Origin: an uncultured Lachnospiraceae bacterium
GTDB lineage: Bacteria > Bacillota > Clostridia > Lachnospirales > Lachnospiraceae
Assembly (NCBI GenBank): GCA_944376975.1
Contig: CALWEE010000127.1
Span: 1-5,289 of the forward strand
Direction: 5' to 3'
DNA: 5,289 nucleotides
The notes under the pieces were generated by a model. The model did not search any database. It was not told the origin of the DNA and was given only the letters and a program-made list of their open reading frames with translations. Below, piece by piece: positions 1 to 5,289 of this stretch (positions are counted from its first letter, which is position 1; each line of letters begins with the position of its first letter). A program made the translations under genes and the position numbers.

Positions 1-532
1 ACCCTTCCAGCGTCAATCCGCCCAGTTTTTGTGTCAGGGGGATCAGCGATACATAATCGCCCCACGCTTCCTCCCGCCGTAAGACCACGTCGCCTTCCGC
101 TACGCGGATCCGGTTGGTCCGGTCGATGATAAACGCGGCAACGCCCGCTCTGTGGGGTTTTAAAAGCAGCATCAGGTTGGCCAGCATGTGGTCCGCCCGG
201 CTTCCCAGCGCGCCCAGGATATGGATCTTTGACGCCTTTTCCTTTCCTTCGCACAGCCGGATGGCGAGGAGCACGGCGATATCCGTATCGGTATTATCTT
301 TTTCCGGATCGTAGGCATGGACGCGCACATCGGGCCGGTCCCGGTATTTTTCCAGTATATCGGGCCGGATCGTGTCAAAATCGCCCACCAGATGGGTGGG
401 GCAGACGCCCAGCGCGTCCGCCGCGGCCAGCCCGCCGTCCACGGCGATGACCGCGTCATATTCCGTCTGTTTTACAAATGAAGAAGCGAAATCCAACTGG
501 ATATCGCCTCCTGTTATGATCAGTATGTTCAT
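1..532 (-). CDS. thiN: Thiamine pyrophosphokinase (ThiN), 3' end cut by window edge
   Basis: Transfers pyrophosphate from ATP to thiamine to give thiamine diphosphate; a cytoplasmic enzyme of thiamine salvage. The frame is open from the ATG at 532 to the window edge and gives 177 residues; the family is usually about 210, so roughly 35 C-terminal residues lie outside. Visible family motifs are an N-terminal strand MNILIITGGD, AVDGGL (30-35), GDFDTI (50-55), EKDNTDTD (77-84, acidic metal/diphosphate site) and GALGSRADHMLAN (107-119, the GGxGxRxDHxxxN signature). The ATG overlaps the rpe stop as ATGA (4-nt overlap), and no good Shine-Dalgarno precedes it, so translation probably depends on coupling to rpe. 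An in-frame TTG at 496-494 has a GGAGG 10 nt upstream but would remove the conserved first strand, so the ATG is preferred. Substrate assignment follows family and context; confidence is high. Confidence 0.93.
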   Translation of the reverse strand, partial: MNILIITGGDIQLDFASSFVKQTEYDAVIAVDGGLAAADALGVCPTHLVGDFDTIRPDILEKYRDRPDVRVHAYDPEKDNTDTDIAVLLAIRLCEGKEKASKIHILGALGSRADHMLANLMLLLKPHRAGVAAFIIDRTNRIRVAEGDVVLRREEAWGDYVSLIPLTQKLGGLTLEG

Positions 533-1188
533 CGGTCGTTTTTAAAAACCTCCAGAAATCTTTTCACGTTTTCCGTCACGCAGCCTCCGAATATGGCGGA
601 ACCTGCCACGATGACGTTGGCGCCCGCCTCGATGACCGCCGCCACGTTATCCGCCGTGATGCCCCCATCCACCTGGATATCGGTGTTCAGGCCGGCCGCT
701 TCGATCTGTTTTCTGAGGCGGCGGATCTTCTCCGTCACGAAGGGAATGTACTTCTGTCCTCCAAATCCCGGCTTGACACTCATCAAAAGGACCATATCCA
801 GATCCGGAAGGATCTGTTCCACCGCGCATAACGGAGTGGCCGGATTCAGCGCCACACCGGCTTTTACGCCCGCCTGGCGGATCTGCTCCACCGTGCGGTG
901 AAGGTGACGGCACGCTTCCGCGTGGACAACGATCAGGTCCGCTCCCGCTTCCACGAAATCCCGGATATACCGTCCCGGTTCTTCCACCATCAGATGAACG
1001 TCAAACACTTTGTCCGTCAGAGGGCGGATACATTTCATGACCGGAGCCCCGAAGGATATGTTGGGCACGAACGCCCCGTCCATCACGTCGATATGGATAT
1101 AGTGGGCTCCCGCCCGGTCCGCTTCCACGACCTGTTCGCCCAGCCGGGAAAAATCGGCGGAAAGAATGGATGGCGCCAGTTTGATCAT
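529..1188 (-). CDS. rpe: Ribulose-phosphate 3-epimerase
   Basis: Interconverts D-ribulose 5-phosphate and D-xylulose 5-phosphate in the non-oxidative pentose-phosphate pathway; a cytoplasmic metal-dependent TIM barrel. The 219 residues are full family length. Landmarks in order are LAPSILSADF (4-13), HIDVMDG (32-38), DVHLMVE (63-69), VHAEA (88-92), LNPATP (114-119), MSVKPGFGGQ (136-145), QVDGGI (172-177) and VAGSAIFG near residue 200. His32, Asp34, His65 and Asp174 match the expected metal ligands and the acid/base aspartate pair; the GFGG and AGS segments form the phosphate site. The start is fixed by a GGAGG 8 nt upstream. That site lies inside the last codons of rsgA, whose stop is only 2 nt away. 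The stop overlaps the thiN start. Nothing is missing or unusual. Confidence 0.98.
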   Translation of the reverse strand: MIKLAPSILSADFSRLGEQVVEADRAGAHYIHIDVMDGAFVPNISFGAPVMKCIRPLTDKVFDVHLMVEEPGRYIRDFVEAGADLIVVHAEACRHLHRTVEQIRQAGVKAGVALNPATPLCAVEQILPDLDMVLLMSVKPGFGGQKYIPFVTEKIRRLRKQIEAAGLNTDIQVDGGITADNVAAVIEAGANVIVAGSAIFGGCVTENVKRFLEVFKNDR

Positions 1189-1190
1189 TT

Positions 1191-2069
1191 CTAATACCTC
1201 CGCTGTTCTTTTAATTCATTATACATCTGCACATAATGTTCATACCGCGCCGGGCTGATCTTGCCTTCGTTAAGGGCCTGTTTCACGCCGCAGTCCGGTT
1301 CGTTGATATGCCTGCATCCCACAAACCGGCAGTCCGGTTCATAGGACAAAAATTCCGGAAAATAGTCTTTCAGGTTTTCTTCCGTAAAATCCGTCAGGTA
1401 AAGGGACGTAAATCCCGGCGTATCGAAAAGATAGGTGTCCTCTCCCAGGTAAAACAGCTGGGAATGGCGGGTCGTGTGCCGCCCCCGCTTGATCTTTTCA
1501 CTGACCGCGCCGGTCTCCATGGCGGCTTTCGGGTAAAGGTGGTTCATAAGGGACGACTTGCCCACGCCGGAGGGACCGGCAAGGACTGTCGTTTTTCCCC
1601 GCAGACATTCGTCCACCTGGGAAAGCCCTTCCTTCTTTTCCACGCTGATCACGAAATTTTTATATCCGGCCAGATCGTAGATGTGCCGTACCTGCCGGAT
1701 CGCCGTTTCATCGGCCAGATCCGCTTTGTTAAAACCGATGACCACCGGTATTTCCCGTTTTCCCATCTGGATGAGGAACCGGTCCAGAAGGTTCAGGTTG
1801 GGTTCCGGCTCTTTCAGGGCAAACAGGATCAGCGCCTGGTCAATGTTGGCAACCGCCGGACGAACAAGTTCATTCCGGCGGGGAAGTATCTCGGTTATAT
1901 TGCCTTTTTTTTCGGCCGCGTCAATAATGTCCAGACGGACCTCGTCGCCCACGAGGGGCTTGATCTTCTGATTGCGGAAGGCGCCGCGGGCTTTACATTC
2001 GTAAAGCCCGCTCCGCCCTGTGTGTACATAATAGAATCCGGCTATGCCTTTGATGATCTTACCTGTCAT
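1191..2069 (-). CDS. rsgA: Ribosome small subunit-dependent GTPase A (circularly permuted GTPase)
   Basis: Late 30S assembly factor that checks the decoding centre and leaves on GTP hydrolysis; also called YloQ/CpgA. The 292 residues comprise an N-terminal OB fold (about 1-70, with LYECKARG and PLVGDEV), a permuted GTPase domain and a zinc finger. Motif order is G4 NKAD (114-117), G5-like SVEKKEG (142-148), G1 GPSGVGKSS (165-173), G2 region RHTTR (197-201) and G3 DTPGF (216-220), the permutation typical of RsgA. Cys247, Cys252, His254 and Cys260 form the CxxxxCxHxxxxxC zinc site. The frame is open back to 2183, but the upstream part is PrkC's end in another frame and has no family similarity. 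The ATG at 2069, 17 nt after the prkC stop, gives the expected N-terminus. Its Shine-Dalgarno is weak, and a strong hairpin lies at codons 20-28. RsgA is a reported PrkC substrate in B. subtilis, which fits the neighbours. Confidence 0.97.
   Translation of the reverse strand: MTGKIIKGIAGFYYVHTGRSGLYECKARGAFRNQKIKPLVGDEVRLDIIDAAEKKGNITEILPRRNELVRPAVANIDQALILFALKEPEPNLNLLDRFLIQMGKREIPVVIGFNKADLADETAIRQVRHIYDLAGYKNFVISVEKKEGLSQVDECLRGKTTVLAGPSGVGKSSLMNHLYPKAAMETGAVSEKIKRGRHTTRHSQLFYLGEDTYLFDTPGFTSLYLTDFTEENLKDYFPEFLSYEPDCRFVGCRHINEPDCGVKQALNEGKISPARYEHYVQMYNELKEQRRY
1197..1201 (-). promoter_or_regulatory. Ribosome binding site of rpe inside the rsgA 3' end
   Basis: GGAGG lies 8 nt before the rpe ATG and is read within the final Arg-Arg codons of RsgA (C-terminus QRRY). 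It confirms the rpe start and suggests that ribosomes ending rsgA re-initiate on rpe. Confidence 0.88.
1986..2011 (-). repeat. Perfect 11-bp inverted repeat (hairpin) within 5' rsgA
   Basis: GCGGGCTTTAC and GTAAAGCCCGC are perfect reverse complements around a 4-nt loop (GAAT in the mRNA). The hairpin spans about nt +59 to +84 of rsgA, codons 20-28, which encode the conserved OB-fold segment SGLYECKAR. It has no following U-run, so it is not an intrinsic terminator. The fold is read directly from the sequence; any regulatory role is inference. Confidence 0.75.
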
Positions 2070-2073
2070 ATGT

Positions 2074-2079
2074 CCGCCC
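2074..2079 (-). promoter_or_regulatory. Weak ribosome binding site of rsgA
   Basis: A G-rich GGGCGG sits 4 nt before the ATG at 2069, in the 17-nt gap after prkC. It departs from the AGGAGG/GGAGG sites of stp, prkC and rpe, so rsgA probably starts less efficiently or relies on ribosomes finishing prkC. Its assignment rests on position only. Confidence 0.4.
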
Positions 2080-2086
2080 GCGCCCG

Positions 2087-4234
2087 TCAGAATGTGATCG
2101 TCCATGTGGCGAAGGTATAACCTTCGATCGTTGCCGATACGTTGACGGTGGTACCCGGTGTCCCGGATAGATCGGCAGCCCATGTCCCGCCGTTGTATTC
2201 TTCAAACGAGTTGAAATACTGGGATACCTGAGCCGCTCCGTCTACCCACAACGTTACGGTACCGCTGTCATAGCCCGGCGTTCCGTCTTTAAAATCATGT
2301 CCGAGAGGATTTTCTGACGGCCAGTAAAGGATGGCCGAGGACTGGGCCGCTTCCGGCGTCTCCGTTTCCGGCGGTTCGGTTTCCGCCGGCCCGCTGCTGA
2401 CGACCACATCCACCGATGTGCCTTCCTTCACCTCTGTGCCGGCCCTCGGGTTCTGCTCGATGATCAGTCCGGCCTCCACGTCGTTGCTGTGGGATTCGGA
2501 TACATTGCCCAGCTTCAGGTTCCGTTCGGTCAGGACGATCTCGGCGTACTCCTTACCGTATTTATAAAGATCCGGTACCGTAGCGTTCTTTGTCTCCGAT
2601 CCCTTGCTCACATAGATGGTCACCGTCTGGCCGGTCTTTACTTTGGATCCGGCTTTCGGCGATGTCCGGATGATATCGCCTTCTTTTATCTCATCGTCAA
2701 AATCTTCCTGGGTTTTAACGGTAAGGCCCATACCCTCCAGAAGTTCGGTCGCCTCGTCGACGGACATGTCTTTCACGTCCGGCAGTTCGACCGACTCTGT
2801 GCCGCTGCATACGAAAAGAGTCACCGTCGTGCCTTTTTCTATACGGGTGTTGGCCTCCGGGCTCTGACGGATCACTTCGCCTTTTTCGGCGTCCCCGTCT
2901 TCTGTTTCCTGGACACGGTAGTCAAAACCGGCTTCTTCCAGCATCCGGATAGCCTCGTCCTGATCTTTGCCCACGCAGTCCGGGATCGTTCCGATCTCGC
3001 TGCTTATCGATGTGGTCTCTCTTGACGAACGGGTGCCGGTGGTCGACCCGATCCCGTTGAACAGACCGGCTGCCCGGCCGATGATAAAGAAGATGACCAC
3101 GATGATGATCACCGCGCCGACGATGCCGAAGACCATCATGGTCTTGTCCAAAGCCGGATTCACGTCGTCATCGTCCTCATCGTCGTTGTCGTTGTTCCTG
3201 CGGTACTTTTCGTACGCTTCTTCTTCCTGACGGCGCCGTTTCGCCGCAGCCGATGACGGACGGTCCGATGTTCGGCCGCCTGCAGCCCCGTTCCCGGAAG
3301 CGTTCCGCAGCTTTTTAAGATCCGCTTCGTTCATGACCACCGTCGTGCTGTCGCCCACGCCTTCCGCGGCGGCCGCCGCTCCGGCGGCAGCGCCCAGCTT
3401 CACATAGTTGCCATCCGGCTCGGCCAGAGCGCGGCGCAGATCCATGATCAGTTCTTTGGCGGAACCGTAGCGAAGATCCGGTTTTTTCTGGGTACATTTT
3501 AAGATGATCCGCTCCACGCTCCGGGGGATCGACGGATCGATCTGGCGGGGAGGTACCATCTGCCCCTGTATATGCTGAAGGGCGACGGAAATGTTCGTCT
3601 CGCCGTCATAGGGGACCTTTCCGGTCACCATCTCATATAAGGTGATGCCCAGGGAATAAATATCGCTTTTCTCATCGCTGTAGCCGCCCCGGGCCTGTTC
3701 CGGAGAAATGTAATGGACCGAACCGGCCGCGTTGGTCGTCACCGTTGTGGAATCGGCCGCCTTCGCGATACCGAAATCGGTCACCTTGACCTTTCCGTCA
3801 CGGGACATGATGATATTCTGGGGCTTGATATCCCGGTGGATGATCCGGTTGGCATGGGCCGCGCCCATGCCGGAAGCCACCTGGATCGCGATGTTTAACG
3901 CCTCCCGGATATCCAGCTTGCCTTTTCGCGCTATATAATGTTTCAGGGTGATCCCCTGTACCAGTTCCATAACAATGTAGTGGGTATCATTCTCCTGCCC
4001 AACGTCATAGACGCCGACAATGTTCGGATGGGATAATCCGGCTGCCGACTGGGCCTCTACCCGAAACTTTTTAACAAATGTCGCATCTGCGCTGAACTCG
4101 GCTTTCAGAACTTTCACCGCGACAAAACGGTTGAGCATCCTGTCTTTCGCCTTGTATACGTCAGACATGCCGCCCGCGCCGATACGGGTGATGATCTCGT
4201 ATCTTCCGCCAAGTACCACTCCCGGTGCTAACAT
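2087..4234 (-). CDS. prkC: Membrane Ser/Thr protein kinase with PASTA domains (PrkC/PknB/Stk1 type)
   Basis: Hanks-type kinase that phosphorylates serines and threonines in response to cell-wall fragments; regulates envelope, translation and germination targets in Firmicutes. The 715 residues are somewhat longer than B. subtilis PrkC. The kinase domain is about 12-270: glycine loop GAGGMSDV (19-26), Lys41, Glu60, HRDIKPQN (133-140), DFG (153-155), a Thr-rich activation loop (163-167) and SPEQARGG (177-184). Then come a linker with an Ala-rich run (281-290), a basic RRR (333-335) and an acidic Asp/Asn tract (347-357), one membrane span (about 365-387), a Ser/Thr-rich stalk, three PASTA repeats (about 414-479, 481-545, 550-616), a Glu/Pro/Thr linker and an 83-residue Trp/Tyr/Gly-rich C-terminal domain (633-715). 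The topology is cytoplasmic kinase and external C-terminus. A GGAGG 7 nt upstream fixes the start, which overlaps stp by 7 nt. All catalytic residues are present. Confidence 0.97.
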   Translation of the reverse strand: MLAPGVVLGGRYEIITRIGAGGMSDVYKAKDRMLNRFVAVKVLKAEFSADATFVKKFRVEAQSAAGLSHPNIVGVYDVGQENDTHYIVMELVQGITLKHYIARKGKLDIREALNIAIQVASGMGAAHANRIIHRDIKPQNIIMSRDGKVKVTDFGIAKAADSTTVTTNAAGSVHYISPEQARGGYSDEKSDIYSLGITLYEMVTGKVPYDGETNISVALQHIQGQMVPPRQIDPSIPRSVERIILKCTQKKPDLRYGSAKELIMDLRRALAEPDGNYVKLGAAAGAAAAAEGVGDSTTVVMNEADLKKLRNASGNGAAGGRTSDRPSSAAAKRRRQEEEAYEKYRRNNDNDDEDDDDVNPALDKTMMVFGIVGAVIIIVVIFFIIGRAAGLFNGIGSTTGTRSSRETTSISSEIGTIPDCVGKDQDEAIRMLEEAGFDYRVQETEDGDAEKGEVIRQSPEANTRIEKGTTVTLFVCSGTESVELPDVKDMSVDEATELLEGMGLTVKTQEDFDDEIKEGDIIRTSPKAGSKVKTGQTVTIYVSKGSETKNATVPDLYKYGKEYAEIVLTERNLKLGNVSESHSNDVEAGLIIEQNPRAGTEVKEGTSVDVVVSSGPAETEPPETETPEAAQSSAILYWPSENPLGHDFKDGTPGYDSGTVTLWVDGAAQVSQYFNSFEEYNGGTWAADLSGTPGTTVNVSATIEGYTFATWTITF
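2387..2995 (-). repeat. Three tandem PASTA repeats in prkC
   Basis: Three divergent units of about 65 residues each carry a proline-Asp opening (IPDCVG, LPDVKD, VPDLYK), a helix with DEA or YAE, a central PxAGxxVxxGxxV-like strand turn and a closing strand ending in SG or SKG. PASTA units of this kind bind muropeptides or peptidoglycan fragments outside the cell. Repeat 1 alone contains cysteines (420 and 476). Confidence 0.93.
3164..3196 (-). repeat. GAY/AAC trinucleotide tract encoding an acidic juxtamembrane run
   Basis: Eleven consecutive codons, almost all GAC, GAT or AAC, encode PrkC residues 347-357 (Asn/Asp with one Glu). The tract lies just before the membrane span and after a basic and charged region. 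Codons vary (GAC/GAT/AAC/GAG), so it is not a pure microsatellite; slippage by whole codons would change linker length without breaking the frame. Confidence 0.7.
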
Positions 4235-4968
4235 TCGCTCACCTCCATATCAAAAGGGTCGATGACGATCAGGGATATATTATCCCGGCCGCCGTTATTC
4301 TTCGCTTCATTGATCAGTTCGTCTGCCACGTCTTCGATATATGTATTCGCCACGATGTCATATAATACGTCATCTTCCACCATATTGGACAGACCGTCTG
4401 TACACATAAGGATCTTGTCGCCTTTTTGCAGATCCATTTCAAAAAAATCCACCTTCACGTCATCCACCGCGCCGATGGCCCGGGTAATGATGTTTTTCTG
4501 AGGATGGACGCGCGCCTGCTCCGGCGTCAGCTGTCCGGCCCGCATCAGATCGGCCACGTAGGAATGGTCTTCCGTGACCTGATTGATCCCGCTGTCCAGG
4601 ACATACAGCCGGCTGTCGCCCACATTGGCGACAAATAGCTGGCCGTCTTCGATGTAAGCCGCGACGATGGTCGTTCCCATGCCCCGCAGACCTTCATCGG
4701 CATGCGCTTTTTCATACACCTTTTTATTCGCGTAACGGATCGCCCGGTCCAGCACACGGATCAGGTTATCCGGTTTTGCCTTCTTTATATAGTCCAAAAG
4801 CGTTTCAACCGCATAGCGGGAAGCAAAATCTCCTGCCTGATGTCCCCCCATGCCATCCGCAACGACAAAAAGATCAGGAAAGCCGCCCACGGGAGTAAGA
4901 GAATAGAAGATGTAGTCCTGGTTGGTCCTGCGGACACAGCCAATGTCTGTTTTCCCCACAACTCTCAT
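4228..4968 (-). CDS. stp: PP2C-family Ser/Thr protein phosphatase (Stp/PrpC)
   Basis: Metal-dependent (Mn/Mg) phosphatase that reverses phosphorylation by the adjacent PASTA kinase and can dephosphorylate the kinase itself; cytoplasmic, with no signal or membrane segment. The 246 residues match the single-domain bacterial PP2C length. Motifs in order are GCVRRTNQD (10-18, Asp18), VADGMGGHQAG (36-46, Asp38 and Gly39 at the metal centre), GMGTT (96-100), VANVGDSRLY (113-122), TEDHSYV (132-138), ITRAIG (161-166), LMCTDGLSN (187-195, Asp191) and GGRDNISLI (226-234, Asp229). All expected metal-binding aspartates are present. An AGGAGG 6 nt before the ATG, overlapping the rlmN end, fixes the start. 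The stop lies 7 nt inside prkC in another frame, so the two products are probably made in a fixed ratio. The symbol prpC is equally used. Confidence 0.97.
   Translation of the reverse strand: MRVVGKTDIGCVRRTNQDYIFYSLTPVGGFPDLFVVADGMGGHQAGDFASRYAVETLLDYIKKAKPDNLIRVLDRAIRYANKKVYEKAHADEGLRGMGTTIVAAYIEDGQLFVANVGDSRLYVLDSGINQVTEDHSYVADLMRAGQLTPEQARVHPQKNIITRAIGAVDDVKVDFFEMDLQKGDKILMCTDGLSNMVEDDVLYDIVANTYIEDVADELINEAKNNGGRDNISLIVIDPFDMEVSEC
4242..4246 (-). promoter_or_regulatory. Ribosome binding site of prkC inside the stp 3' end
   Basis: GGAGG stands 7 nt before the prkC ATG, read within the last stp codons (Met-Glu-Val). It sets the start at 4234 and supports coupling of kinase and phosphatase translation. 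Confidence 0.9.
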
Positions 4969-4969
4969 G

Positions 4970-5289
4970 TCATACCTCCTTATTTAAGGACGCATCCATA
5001 TATCTGCGCCGCAGTTGCCCGCAGGCCGCCTGGATGTCTCGCCCCATTTCCCTTCTAATAGTAACATTTCCCCCATATTTTTCAAGCATATTTTTGAATT
5101 TTACGACAGAATCCCCGTCGGACTGGACAAAAGAACGCTCTTTGACCGGATTGATGGGGATCAGGTTCACGTGCCAGGATAGGCCTTTTAGAAGGCGTCC
5201 CAGCGCCCGGGCGTCTTCTTCGGAATCATTGACGCCTTTGGCCAGGCTGTATTCAAAGGTCACCCGCCGGCCGCGTTTCTTCTGGTAAT
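4970..5289 (-). CDS. rlmN: RlmN, 23S rRNA A2503 / tRNA A37 C2-methyltransferase (C-terminal part)
   Basis: Radical-SAM enzyme that methylates C2 of A2503 in 23S rRNA and A37 of some tRNAs. Only the last 105 codons are in view; the full protein is usually about 345-350 residues, so the start and the CxxxCxxC iron-sulfur motif lie beyond the right edge. The fragment continues in frame through the edge as YQKKRGRRVTFEYSL. It shows the RRVTFEY and GVND segments, HVNLIPINP and RREMGRDIQAACGQLR. The cysteine of AACGQL (codon 5023-5021) corresponds to the methyl-carrying Cys355 of E. coli RlmN. The GTG at 5263-5261 is an internal Val codon, not a start. The gene ends 1 nt before stp and carries the stp ribosome binding site in its last codons. 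Confidence 0.95.
   Translation of the reverse strand, partial: YQKKRGRRVTFEYSLAKGVNDSEEDARALGRLLKGLSWHVNLIPINPVKERSFVQSDGDSVVKFKNMLEKYGGNVTIRREMGRDIQAACGQLRRRYMDASLNKEV
4975..4980 (-). promoter_or_regulatory. Ribosome binding site of stp at the rlmN 3' end
   Basis: AGGAGG lies 6 nt before the stp ATG, within the Lys-Glu-Val codons that end RlmN. rlmN stops 1 nt before the stp start. It is one of the strongest sites in the window and confirms the start at 4968. Confidence 0.92.

Noticed and set aside
172..459. 95-codon minus-strand frame at the left end
   Set aside because: It is an out-of-frame shadow of thiN, whose own frame carries all ThiN motifs and runs off the window edge.
494..511. 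TTG start for thiN with GGAGG 10 nt upstream
   Set aside because: It would remove the conserved first beta strand and TGGD turn; the GGAGG is simply the Gly-Gly codons of that turn.
1236..2120. 294-codon open frame on the plus strand
   Set aside because: It lies wholly antisense to rsgA and the prkC end, has no recognisable domain, and is explained by GC-rich codon use in the real genes. The same holds for the other plus-strand frames, such as 2489-3025 and 4702-5058.
2070..2183. Longer RsgA with a start at 2183, or at the Met codon at 2105
   Set aside because: These starts lie inside the prkC 3' end. The added 38 or 12 residues do not resemble the RsgA N-terminus, and the ATG at 2069 gives the expected MTGKIIKGIAG start just after the prkC stop.
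3366..3379. Perfect 14-bp GC palindrome in prkC
   Set aside because: It falls in the Ala-rich linker, where runs of GCG/GCC codons make self-complementary GC strings likely. No T-run or operator context is present.
5261..5263. GTG as the start of a small 97-residue gene before stp
   Set aside because: The frame continues upstream to the window edge with RlmN sequence (GRRVTFEY), so this is an internal Val codon of a truncated rlmN.
1..5289. Mobile elements, CRISPR arrays, tRNA/rRNA genes, riboswitches, promoters or terminators
   Set aside because: The window is almost fully coding with gaps of at most 17 nt, and I see no terminal repeats, spaced repeats, structured RNA or hairpin followed by a U-run.

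Overview
The window is a tightly packed run of six core genes, all on the minus strand. In transcription order they are rlmN (3' part only), stp/prpC, prkC/pknB, rsgA, rpe and thiN (5' part only). This gene order (23S rRNA methylase, PP2C phosphatase, PASTA kinase, ribosome-assembly GTPase, pentose-phosphate epimerase, thiamine pyrophosphokinase) is the well-known Firmicutes arrangement, as in the Bacillus subtilis yloN-prpC-prkC-cpgA-rpe-yloS region. Codon choice is GC-rich (frequent CGG, ATC, CCG and CTG) and the Shine-Dalgarno sites are strong AGGAGG/GGAGG types. I therefore infer a moderately GC-rich member of the Clostridia, possibly Lachnospiraceae-like. The species cannot be told from this window.

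Layout, read 5'->3' on the minus strand. 5289-4970: C-terminal part of RlmN. 4968-4228: complete Stp phosphatase. 4234-2087: complete PrkC kinase, with kinase domain, charged linker, one membrane span, three PASTA repeats and an extra C-terminal domain. 2069-1191: complete RsgA; the true start lies well inside the longest possible frame. 1188-529: complete Rpe. 532 to the window edge: ThiN, lacking its C-terminus. Genes are separated by 1, 17 and 2 nt or overlap by 7 and 4 nt, so there is no intergenic space for a promoter or terminator. The whole window is most simply part of one transcript with translational coupling. The plus strand holds only shadow frames.

How the genes fit together: PrkC and Stp form a membrane kinase/phosphatase pair whose external PASTA domains are known in this family to sense cell-wall fragments. 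RsgA acts in late 30S assembly and is a reported PrkC substrate in B. subtilis. RlmN modifies 23S rRNA and tRNA. Rpe feeds the pentose-phosphate pathway, and ThiN makes thiamine diphosphate, the cofactor of transketolase. The operon thus joins envelope sensing to ribosome maturation and central carbon metabolism.

I found no undescribed system here. The details most worth a second look are a perfect 11-bp hairpin inside the start of rsgA, a pair of extracytoplasmic cysteines confined to PASTA repeat 1, and the C-terminal domain and acidic juxtamembrane tract of PrkC.
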